Positions 1 to 9,200 of a stretch of DNA of 24,245 nt are shown piece by piece. The notes below the pieces were generated by a model. The model worked only from the letters and a program-made list of their open reading frames with translations, was not told the DNA's origin and searched no databases. The DNA is from Oehlia diaphana (Eukaryota; Glomeromycota; Glomeromycetes; Glomerales; Glomeraceae): contig QZLH01000379.1 in the NCBI GenBank assembly GCA_003833135.1, positions 1 through 24,245 of the forward strand, written 5' to 3'. Position numbers and translations under genes: made by a program. Numbering within the stretch: the first letter of the stretch is position 1; each line of letters opens with the position of its first letter.

Positions 1-2501
1 GCTGGTGTTGACATTTTGGTTGTTACACCGCGTTCTGAGTACTTGATTTGTGAAAAGATCGCTAATTTTTTTCCATTGTTGGCAGAATCAAGAATCCAGC
101 GGTGATCAATGTTAGCATTCCCTTGGTAACAGCGAAAAATGCCTTCCTCAAGTGAGCGGGTTATGTTGTCATCACATAACACTGACTCATCAAAACTTGC
201 AACATCGTCTGTCTTTACAAGAAACTTCTTATTCTCAGTAAAGACTTTGAGATTATGTAATCGTACCTTGCGTTGGAGAAGTGTGTCAGCACCTAAAGCA
301 CCACGAAATATATCAGATAGTTGCCAATTATGCCTTTTTTGGCGGTCAAGTTCTTTATTTTGCGACTCGATATCATCTTCAATTGCGACATCCCCCTTTT
401 CTTTTAAATCTTTTTGAAGTTGTCGAATTCCATACTCAATATGCTTAATCTTTGATTCTTGAACATATATTAAACTATCAATAAGAGCTTTTTGGAAATG
501 CCCAAATAAGAGTTCAAAGTTTTGCCACTGCCAAGGATTCTCATGTGTTGGGATAAAGAGAAGATTATCTTGAAATACAGGTTTTATATCTTCTACATTA
601 GATGTCAGGAGCTTGTTGTTGAGTACTTTCAATAGCATAAAGGGCATAACGATAATAAACCATTCATCTTTAATGTTGGAAAGGTAGATCAAACCAGATC
701 GCTCAAGTTCACCGATAGACATTCCACTGGTTAGTCGAAAATCTCGATTAATAAGTTGCCTGGTAAGCCCAAATGATATTACAGTACGTATATCATTCAA
801 ACTCTTCCAATTACCCGGATCCTTTCCAATTTTAACAATATTGCGATTAGAAATTTTAATAAAAAGTTGATTCCCCCAGTCAAAATCTGACATGAGAGTA
901 GAAGGGCCTAAGAGATCATCAATAAATTTTGGAATGAAGCCGGTGTCAGATATGGCAATTTGAAAGTGTTGTTGATTTAGGACAAAGTTACAAAAGTCCG
1001 TCGAAAGCTTTTCGATATTTTCATTATTAAAATCAGAAGAGTCACGTGATTTGAGACCTTGAACCACTAGGTCTCTTCCTTCATCGGTTGTTTGCCTTGA
1101 ATATTCATACTTGTCAAGAAACATTGATTTTGCTGATTTATAATTTAAAGGCTCGAGCTCCAACAATTTTTGTGTATGCTCCGTAGGTAAAAAATGAATG
1201 TCAATGGCAGATGTTCCTGTGCAGATCGGGATTATAAAATATTTGCCTTTAAATTCACTTTCCATATTGTTACCACGCATGACATTACCAATTTCTCTTA
1301 GCATTAATTTAAAGAAATCGCGGGAATATGTCCACGTTTGTTGTTGGTATTTTTGAACGTCATTAATATACAACTGATACTCGTCAAGATGAATTATGAT
1401 AGCTTCAACCTTTTTAGAGCGACGTTTAAGAATCTCACAAATCACGTCAGAAAATTGAAAGAGCTCGGTGGTGTTTGTTTTTATCAAATCATGTAGACGA
1501 GAACACTTAGGAATCAAACCCGAAGCCACTGCCACACGTGTTCCTATTCTTATACTTGGAGTTTCCTTATCATCAAGATCCTCAATGTACTTGCTTCCAT
1601 TATTCAAATCAATAAATATATAACAGGGATCTTTTAGAGCTTCTATAAAAGCATCAGCATCACCACTTCTTGTTGTAGGTATGGAGGATAGATACTTTGA
1701 TTCCCAGCCCATTCGTGTTTTTCCTATTCCTATCCCTCCGGGAATTAGGATAAACATATGAGCTTTGTGGTCAGGATTTTTGCGACCCTGGTAATTAGAA
1801 CGAGCAACTTCTAACATTGAATGTAGAGCTTGATCACGATCGTAAAACTTGTGGGAAGGAATATTTGTAATATGCGGTTGTAATATTGACGAAGTAAGAA
1901 GAGAAGCCAGGGTTTTCGCTAAAAAATGAAAGTGAATTTTAAAAATAAAAAACAAAGATTACTAGTCAACAATGTTAACAGTATATATTACTCACGTGTT
2001 CGTTTATCTTTTTTTTGGGTTCCGCTTTCTTCATCCAAGTCTGACTCTCCGTGCCTTCTTTTCCCTATTCAAATAAAAATATAAGATGTGAGATAACGCG
2101 AATTTCTTGTTCGAGAGGTAAACCATTGGGAGACACTTACCAGTGGTGGCGGGCGGTGGCGGTTGCACGATGATGCGGATCTTCTTGGAGCTAGACGTAA
2201 ATATGTCACCAAAATCCTTAAATGTAGTCAACTTTTGTCCTTCGAGCTCTTGTATAATAGTATCTTCATTATGAGATCTGCTTTCAAGTGTTCTCAGTTT
2301 AACGAATTTATCGTTTTCTGCATCGCCAGGAATATCCACCTTCCATAGATGCAAATCGCTGGGATCATAATCTTGTTTTTCAAAATACTTCTTTTTCTTC
2401 TCGTAGATTGCATCCTTGAGTTCCGCAATGCTCATTCCTGCCTCGCCTTTAACTACAATGGCGCTCTCAATTTCGGTACCCACCACAAAACAAAATGCCA
2501 T
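1..2501 (-). CDS. Crinkler (CRN)-type protein: ubiquitin-like header + P-loop NTPase + REase-like nuclease, 3 exons, 3' end off the window
   Basis: Seen: exon 1 is 2501-2141, exon 2 2064-1996 and exon 3 1918-1, with GT-AG introns of 76 and 77 nt. The joined frame is open for about 782 residues to the window edge, so the C-terminus is missing. Residues 1-120 form a ubiquitin-like header containing LHLWKVDIP. Residues 121-145 are a charged linker with KRR and KKDKR clusters, a possible nuclear localisation signal. Walker A is GGIGIGKT (about 204-211), Walker B ends HLDEY (D322/E323), and a sensor-1-like TGTS lies near 377-380. The last residues carry D748 and D754, then QIK (767-769), resembling the D...QxK core of the PD-(D/E)xK nuclease fold. 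Known: CRN proteins pair a Ubl header with NTPase and nuclease-like domains; some act in host nuclei and others may act within the producing organism. No secretion signal is obvious. The start is the first ATG of the header. A 5' UTR intron acceptor may lie at about 2510, unproven. Confidence 0.88.
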
Positions 2502-2845
2502 GATACCGGTGGTATACCTACAAACGCGTAAATCGAGAGTTAAAACAGGGTTTAAAATAGATTTTTAGTAAATACAAATAAAGACCTTGTTGGAGGAATA
2601 TCTAGAGGACTATTTAACGGGCCTTTCATTCCATTCATTTTGTATATAACTATTTATATAAGGCCAGTTCTCTGTTTACATATCTCTTAGTGAATGTTTC
2701 GAAGCGTAAATTAAAACTTACCAAGTTTATACCAGCTTATGCATATTCCTCAGATTGCATAATACGATCTTCATTACTACGTCACGATTGATCGAAAAAA
2801 TAAACGCGCAGTACTATTAGCACGCTGTACGCCTGTGCGACATAA
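2502..2845. other. Intergenic gap between the CRN gene and the small + strand frame
   Basis: This is the shared upstream region of the minus-strand CRN gene and the plus-strand frame that starts at 2846/2927. It is AT-rich with no long frame on either strand. No TATA element or other promoter motif could be fixed by eye. Confidence 0.4.
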
Positions 2846-3202
2846 GATTTTTTTTCTTACTGCGACCACCGAATTAAAGTATCGCAGTTTGAAAGAAGCG
2901 TAAACGGCTTCAGGGCTCGCAAGCGAATGTCATTTTTCGTACAGACTTCTGAGGACCTTACTAGCATCACGGAATGCAGACAACATAAATTTCGGCGGGG
3001 CTTTACTATAACTGACAATACCTTTTGTTTTATCCAGAATATTGATGGTTGGGACAATGAAACCGAACCATGGAGTGGGATAATGTGTATTAGTAGTGTA
3101 GACAAGCGAAAAACTACAGACATTAGTGTAGAAACGCCATTTCACTTTGTAAAACAAGTTTATGTATTACCGAATCTTGTAGTTTATTTTTTACATCAAT
3201 AA
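2846..3202 (+). CDS. Candidate small hypothetical protein (or exon/relic), not recognised
   Basis: The frame is open from 2846 to a TAA at 3200-3202 (about 118 codons); the first ATG is at 2927, giving 91 residues. Base composition is clearly richer in G+C than the flanks, and the peptide is mixed rather than Asn/Lys/Ile-biased (for example FRRGFTITDNTFCFIQNIDG), which favours real or former coding DNA. An AATAAA overlaps the stop codon. There is no signal peptide, membrane segment or motif that I recognise. Two overlapping minus-strand frames (2857-3123 and 2930-3157) are shorter and look less protein-like. It may be an exon of a larger decayed gene. Confidence 0.3.
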   Translation, partial: DFFSYCDHRIKVSQFERSVNGFRARKRMSFFVQTSEDLTSITECRQHKFRRGFTITDNTFCFIQNIDGWDNETEPWSGIMCISSVDKRKTTDISVETPFHFVKQVYVLPNLVVYFLHQ

Positions 3203-3295
3203 ATCAATAATTCCGATGAGGATATTACCTCGTTTTTTATCTATGCTAACAAACTTTTGAATTATTCCGTTTTGTATAAAAAATTATTGTCAAAC

Positions 3296-4849
3296 ATGCA
3301 ATCCATTGATTCATTAAGAGAATTAAATGCCAAGCTCTTAGCCGAGATTACAGAGCTTAGGAAGGAGAATGCTGAGATTCCCGAACTTAGAGAGAAGTTA
3401 CTAAGATTTGCTAAGGTTGAGGCTGAGAATGCGAGGTTGAAGCAAATTATTGAAGAGAATGCAAGGCGTGATTCTGAGAATGCTGAACTCAAGTCTAGAG
3501 TTGGAGAGCTTGAGGCTAGACTTGCATTATTAGAACAGAGTTCAGCAGTGGATGGGATGGTATTGCCATTTGGTCAGACACAAAACGGTGAAGAAGCGAT
3601 GCCAGTGGTGATGGTACCAACTGTTGATGTACCCGATTCTGTAATAGACAAACTCAATAATGAAGTAGGACGAGCACCTAGTGACCTTGATGGTAACGAT
3701 GAGAAAATGGTCGATTTCTTGGATGAGGCGTATAAGAAAAGCATTAGCAATGAGATTAGAGAGAGGAGGCGGGAAAAGAAGCAGAGAGATCAAGAGGCAC
3801 TCGTAATTTCTCAGGATGTGACTAAAATTCCTGAGGTCACGGACATGTTAACTTTAGAGCAAGACGAGCAAGACTTATCACAATCTTATGAGGCTAGTTC
3901 TGAAAACATAAGATCAGCATCTTGCGTCTTATCAAAGCAACCGCAAGTTAATGCATCCAAATTAGCATGTAATCTTGAAAACCGTGAAGATTCTTCACGA
4001 TCAAAGTCATGTGACATGGAGGAACTTAAACCCGATCAGCATGATGAAGTAATTGCCAAGTTGGATAAAAATATAATTGTGGAACAGGAGTTAAAGCAAC
4101 AGTTATCGTCACCTGCGCACACTCTTTCATCAGATCAAATTTTAGAACAGGACTCGAGCTCATCAGATACTGCGCAAAATATAGCTTGCATGTTTAGGAA
4201 AGCCATTAAGGTTGGTCAAGAAGCAATTTTATACTGGTGCTATTTTATAGAGAAATATGACAAAATGATTGATAACTTTGTTGCTGATGGAGTTAAGAAA
4301 AAAACTGCAACATCTATGGTATATCAAGAAATCAAACAGCTTTTACCTGATATAACAGATGTGAATTTGCGCCAAAAAATCCTTAGAGCTAGAAAATTAT
4401 ATAAATTATTCAATACATTAGGAATGGAGAAAATTAAACAGGTCTCTTATAGTGCAGATGCTATTTCGAGCCTCAGTTACCCACAAATACAAAATATTAT
4501 AGATCATGTGAATTCAGTGACAAGTTCACACAATGAAACCGTGAAGATTCTTCACGATCAGAGTCATGTGACTTCAAAAATTAATCTGACTAATACATAT
4601 ATTCCTCCGAAAGCACAATCTAAGCCAACTTATGATCGATCCTATTTTCGCAACAAGATATTGGATCAATATCCTAATCTATATAGAGAATTTAGTAGTG
4701 AAAATTTTGATTATTATGGGATTACTGATGAGACATCATGCCCATTATGCAAATTAGGTCATGGCAATGAAGAAAGCATAGAAGGTAGATATAAAACTGG
4801 ATCCTATTTTATTAAATGTGAACAGCGTGAAATTGAGATAACTGCATAA
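3296..4849 (+). CDS. Coiled-coil protein with conserved C-terminal CxxC...C block (Glomeromycete expanded family, function unknown)
   Basis: 517 residues, single exon. I chose the ATG at 3296 because the frame upstream offers only a TTG at 3257. Residues about 5-85 are a strong Leu/Ala/Glu heptad coiled coil (ELREKLLRFAKVEAENARLK and similar). Residues about 155-170 are basic (EIRERRREKKQRD). Residues 200-300 are low-complexity Ser/Gln/Glu. Residues 310-405 are a helical block with NLRQKILRARKLYKLF. The C-terminus has C482-x2-C485-x3-H489-x18-C508, a possible small zinc site. From memory, similar proteins with this coiled coil, the RKLYKLF block and a CPxCK tail are abundant in Rhizophagus; their function is not known to me. 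Two copies of a 38-39 bp palindromic DNA element lie in the gene, translated in different frames (residues 230-240 and 416-425). No domain of known catalytic function is visible. Confidence 0.82.
   Translation: MQSIDSLRELNAKLLAEITELRKENAEIPELREKLLRFAKVEAENARLKQIIEENARRDSENAELKSRVGELEARLALLEQSSAVDGMVLPFGQTQNGEEAMPVVMVPTVDVPDSVIDKLNNEVGRAPSDLDGNDEKMVDFLDEAYKKSISNEIRERRREKKQRDQEALVISQDVTKIPEVTDMLTLEQDEQDLSQSYEASSENIRSASCVLSKQPQVNASKLACNLENREDSSRSKSCDMEELKPDQHDEVIAKLDKNIIVEQELKQQLSSPAHTLSSDQILEQDSSSSDTAQNIACMFRKAIKVGQEAILYWCYFIEKYDKMIDNFVADGVKKKTATSMVYQEIKQLLPDITDVNLRQKILRARKLYKLFNTLGMEKIKQVSYSADAISSLSYPQIQNIIDHVNSVTSSHNETVKILHDQSHVTSKINLTNTYIPPKAQSKPTYDRSYFRNKILDQYPNLYREFSSENFDYYGITDETSCPLCKLGHGNEESIEGRYKTGSYFIKCEQREIEITA
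3977..4015 (+). repeat. Palindromic element, copy 1 (inside coding sequence)
   Basis: 39 bp that matches 4535-4572 except for one extra A and one A/G change. It contains a perfect hairpin with 8 bp arms CGTGAAGA (3983-3990) and TCTTCACG (3992-3999) around a single T, then a tail ending GTCATGTGAC. Here it is read in frame as REDSSRSKSCD. Confidence 0.8.
4535..4572 (+). repeat. Palindromic element, copy 2 (inside coding sequence, different frame)
   Basis: 38 bp second copy with the same hairpin (arms 4540-4547 and 4549-4556) and the same GTCATGTGAC tail. It is read in another frame, giving VKILHDQSHVT. The two copies therefore share DNA sequence but not protein sequence, which argues for insertion or transposition rather than duplication of a protein repeat. 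Confidence 0.8.
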
Positions 4850-4870
4850 TCTCATTATTTTATAATACTC

Positions 4871-5160
4871 TTTTAATTCGTTATTAAATTTCATTCACTT
4901 CTCGAACTTTATATTATATTATATTTTTCTTTGTAATTTTCTTTTTTTTTAACATAACGAAAAAAAATTGCCGCATATTTATGAAAAAAAAATTAAGAAA
5001 TTTTTGGTCTTTTTAACAAACTTATGAGTAATAGTTCAAAATTCTTTGATTAAACAAAACCAATTAAAACCTTTATGAATAATTTAGGATAATTCGTTGA
5101 ATTCGGGATAACCGGATAAATATGACGTACTAATGTTTGAATTTTTGCACAGCATTGTCG
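4871..5160 (+). repeat. ~290 bp direct repeat, copy 1
   Basis: It runs from TTTTAATTCGTTATTAAATT to GCACAGCATTGTCG and is nearly identical to 5270-5554 (period 399 bp). The differences are mostly A/T-run lengths plus a few-base indel after GGGATAACCGGA. It begins about 20 bp after the stop codon of the coiled-coil gene. Confidence 0.85.
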
Positions 5161-5269
5161 ATCATATTCCTTTTATTATTCGTTTCATTTGGATTTTCAT
5201 TCGATTTCGAATTTTTGAACTTCCGATCTTCGTTTTTTAAAAAGAGCATTTTTTATTTTTATTTTACAC

Positions 5270-5554
5270 TTTTAATTCGTTATTAAATTTCATTCACTTC
5301 TCGAACTTTATATTATATTATATTTTTCTTTGTAATTTTCTTTTTTTTTTAACATAACGAAAAAAAATTACCGCATATCTATGAAAAAAAAAATTAAGAA
5401 ATTTTTGGTCTTTTTAACAAACTTATGAGTAATAGTTCAAAATTCTTTGATTAAAAAAAACCAATTTAAACCTTTGTATTTCACTATAGGATAATTCGTT
5501 GAATTCGGGATAACCGGACGTACTTAATGTTTGAATTTTTGCACAGCATTGTCG
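5270..5554 (+). repeat. ~290 bp direct repeat, copy 2
   Basis: Second copy of 4871-5160 in the same orientation, separated from it by about 109 bp of unrelated AT-rich DNA. Both copies contain GAATTCGGGATAACCGG near their 3' end. No coding frame is shared between the copies. Confidence 0.85.
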
Positions 5555-5883
5555 TTCACTTGTGATCATTCTAAATTCTAGATAAACCGGATACAGTTAG
5601 GATAATAGGATAATCCAGCTCTATTGTATATATTCATTATCCAATCATTCATAAACACCCTTTTGAACTTTTTCTCTCCTATAAAATTAAACTTTATATA
5701 CTTAATATACATTTCAATCGACTAACCGAATTATATATATAAATATACTTTTTTTTTACTTAATAATTAAGAGGGAGGAATAAATTTAAAATTACGATTT
5801 TTTTTTTTTTGTACGAAAAATAATTTTTATCGATTTTTTTTTTTTTTACCTAACTTGATAGCCAAGAGTTTTCCCATTAATTA

Positions 5884-5933
5884 ATATGCCGGACTAAGAT
5901 CAATATGTCGGGCTATGATCAATATGTTGAGCC
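5884..5933 (+). repeat. Short imperfect triple repeat (~19 bp unit)
   Basis: Three units begin AATATG and continue CCGGAC, TCGGGC and TTGAGC, the first two followed by TA(A/T)GATC. The repeat lies about 310 bp upstream of the ATPase start codon, so it could be a promoter-proximal minisatellite. Confidence 0.55.
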
Positions 5934-6242
5934 AAGTTTTTTTTTGCCAATCTTTTACGCTCAATCAAGAAATTTATCTGAAATTTCCAAAAGCAATCGA
6001 TCGATTAGCTTACATCGAATATTGTACATTTATAATTGATACGATTCAATTCGTTATTATATTAATTATTACACCTATATGTCAAATTTTATATAAATCA
6101 TTCTTCCTTCCTACTTTTTAGAAGTCCAAACGCCTTCAGTTCTCCCTCGCGTTTTAATAAAAAAGAAATACCGATATATGAAAAAATTTTTTCTTAAGTA
6201 ACCTTTTTGTCTTTCTCTTATAATAATAATATCAACTATATC

Positions 6243-9200
6243 ATGTCAGGCGAATCAGAAAACTCAACTTCAGAACCTACCGTTCATCAGGAAGTGATAA
6301 CTAAGATAAATTTAACAACTCATACAAATGATAATTCTCAATCTTCAGATAATTCTAAAAAAGATAATTCTGAAATTTTCGAAAAATCTAATAATGAGAT
6401 TAGTGAAATTTCATCGCAATCAATGATTCAATTCAATGAACAACAAAAACCAGATCATTTTAAATCCGAGGCAAATTCATCTGCTGTAAAATCTGCTACA
6501 AGAACTCCAACTGCTACGAAAGAAACCAAAGGAAGCGATCCTAACAAGAAAAGTGTAGACATTGTAAATATTCATCTTTGAATGTTTTGTTTTGATTCGT
6601 TCTTATCATTTATTTCTTATCATTTATTTCTTATCATTCATATCATTTAATTATTATCATATACTGTAATTCTTATCATCGCCGTTTTCAAGATTACCAT
6701 GGTTATCAGGTGATTACCAGATGATTGGCAACATATGTCCTACTTGAAAACGGCGATAATCTATCATTTAATTCTTATCATTTAATCCTTATCATTTAAT
6801 TCTTATCATATAATTCTTTATCATATAATTTCTTGCCATTTAATTCTAATTCGTATCATTTAATTCTTTTCGTTTAATTCTTATCATTTAATCGTTTCAT
6901 TTATTTTTCAATATTATAGGATGAACATTTATTTACCCCCGAAGAAGTCGCCGAACGATATCATGTTGATATTAATACTTCTAAACCATCAGAATCTAAA
7001 GGGTTGAATGTGAATCAAGCTGAAAAGTTACTGGAAGAAAATGGTCCAAATATACTCACACCTCCTAAAAGGAAACATCCCATATTAAAATATTTGGAAT
7101 GTTTAATGACTTTATTCAACATATTATTAATTCTTGCTGGTATTCTGATGTATATTTTATTTGCTATTGATCCAGCGAATAATCAACCCAATGTTAGTTA
7201 TTTATTTATATTTTTTAAAAAATTTTTAGTTATCAAAAGGATTTGTATAAATAGTAACAATCTTCTCTTTTCTTTATTTCTAGACTTACCTTGGTGCTAT
7301 TTTCCTTGGAGTGGCTTTTTTGAACGCATTTATTGAATTTTATCAATTACAAAAGTCGGCTGCAATTTTAGAGTCATTTTTAAATATGATCCCACAACAA
7401 TGTTATGTTATTAGAGAAAGTAAACTCTTACAAATCCAAGCATCTACTTTAGTTCTTGGTGATGTAGTTTTTATAAAGATGGGAGATAAAGTTCCCGCAG
7501 ATTTATTTGTATTCTCCGCAACTGATATGAAAGTAGATAATTCTTCTCTTACTGGCGAATCAGAACCACAAGAAAGATTGAAAACTAATACTTATAGGAA
7601 CCCATTAGAAGCTACTAATATTTGCTATAATGGTACATTAGTAGTATCAGGTGAAGGCTTTGGTATCGTTATCAGAACTGGAGATAATACTGTATTGGGT
7701 CAAATTGCTGGTCTTACTGCAGGGGAAGAAAAGAATAAGTCACCTTTAGCAGTAGAAATTGATAAATTCGTAAAAATTATAGCTACTATTGCCATTTTAT
7801 GTGGTATTATTTTTTTCGGAATTGGTATGAAGATTATGCCAAATAATCTTACTGCCAACGTGGCTTTCGCTATTTCTGTACTTGTTGCATGGGTGCCCGA
7901 AGGATTGCCAGCTACTGTTACTATACTTTTAACTATAGCAGCAAAAAGGATGGCGGCACAAAATGTTCTCGTCAAGGATCTTCAGGGTGTCGAAACACTT
8001 GGAGCAATTACCCTTTTGGCTACAGATAAAACTGGAACTTTAACTCGAAATCAAATGACTGTAACTTATATTTGGACTTCCTTAAATATTTATTCCGCAT
8101 TTCAAAGTGTACAATCCGAAAATGCTCCTTTTGATCCAAGTGTGCCCGGTATTCAGGAAATTATTCATGTATCTTCTTTATGTTCCCGTGCTAAATTTGA
8201 TCGTACTGATGTTCCATTTAATGAACGTGCAATTCTTGGTGATGCTACTGAAACTGGTTTAATAAGATTTGCCCATCAAAATGTGGATGATTATGACGGA
8301 CTTATTAATTCATATCCAAAAGTTTTTGAAATTCCTTTCAACTCTGAAACAAAATGGGCATTAACAATTCATAAAAAGAGACATGATAAAGGAGATTTAA
8401 CTTTATATATTAAAGGAGCACCAGAACGAGTTCTTAGACTTTGTTCTACGATATTATTAGATAGCGATGCAATTCCTTTAACTGATGAACATAAAAAAAA
8501 TTATGATGAAGTATATGAGTTTATGGCTTCAAAAGGACATCGAGTTTTGGCTTTTGCAAGATTATTGTTACCAAGTGATAAATATCCTGAAAATTATGAA
8601 TTTAAAAAAGAAGATAAAAATTATCCGACTGGAGATTATTGTTTTGTTGGATTATGTTCACTAGAAGATCCTCCAAAACATGGTGTTCGTGAAGCTATTG
8701 GAAGTTGTCGTCGTGCTGGTATTAGAGTAATGATGGTGACTGGTGATCACCCTTTGACCGCCGAGTCAATTGGTCGAAAAATTAATTTAATGATATCAGA
8801 TACCAAACCACTTATTGCTAAAAAAACTGGTCGACCTATTGAGTCAATTCATGAAAGTGAATATAATGCTATTGTAATTCATGGTGAACAAATAGATTCT
8901 TTAAGTGAAAATGATTGGGATACCGTCTTTTCTAAAGATGAAATTATTTTTGCACGTACTTCTCCTTCACATAAACTTGAAATTGTTAAACGTGCACAAT
9001 CCTTAGGTCATATCGTTGGCGTGACTGGTGATGGTGTAAATGATTCTCCCGCTTTAAAAAAAGCCGATTTAGGTATTGCTATGAATCAATCGGGATCTGA
9101 TGTTTCTAAGGAAGCGGCTGCCATGATCTTAATGGATGATAATTTTGCTTCTACAGTGAAGGGTATTGAAGAAGGTCGTCTCATATTTTCAAATCTTAGA

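Larger units (their letters stand above)
4850..6242. other. Intergenic region with direct repeats, upstream of the ATPase gene
   Basis: 1.4 kb of very AT-rich DNA holding the two ~290 bp direct repeats (4871-5554), a motif-rich stretch with GGATAATAGGATAATCC at about 5599-5617, poly(T) runs near 5790 and 5835, and a short triple repeat at 5884-5933. A 68-codon frame at 5915-6121 has no protein-like features. No gene is seen. Confidence 0.5.

Noticed and set aside
139..417. 92-codon plus-strand frame
   Set aside because: Antisense shadow of CRN exon 3, which has clear NTPase motifs on the minus strand.
2163..2531. Two plus-strand frames of about 60 codons
   Set aside because: Antisense to the CRN header exon and not protein-like.
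3257..3295. Longer start (TTG) for the coiled-coil gene
   Set aside because: A TTG start is unlikely in a nuclear fungal gene; the ATG at 3296 starts the typical QSIDSLRELNAKL header.
5915..6121. 68-codon frame with an ATG, hydrophobic
   Set aside because: Translation of AT-rich upstream DNA overlapping a tandem repeat; no motif and no coding composition.
6207..6242. Longer start (TTG) for the ATPase gene
   Set aside because: The first ATG in frame is at 6243; the preceding residues look like translated UTR.
6596..6905. Regularly spaced repeats as a CRISPR array
   Set aside because: Units are degenerate and contiguous without unique spacers, and the host is a eukaryote; this is an intronic minisatellite.
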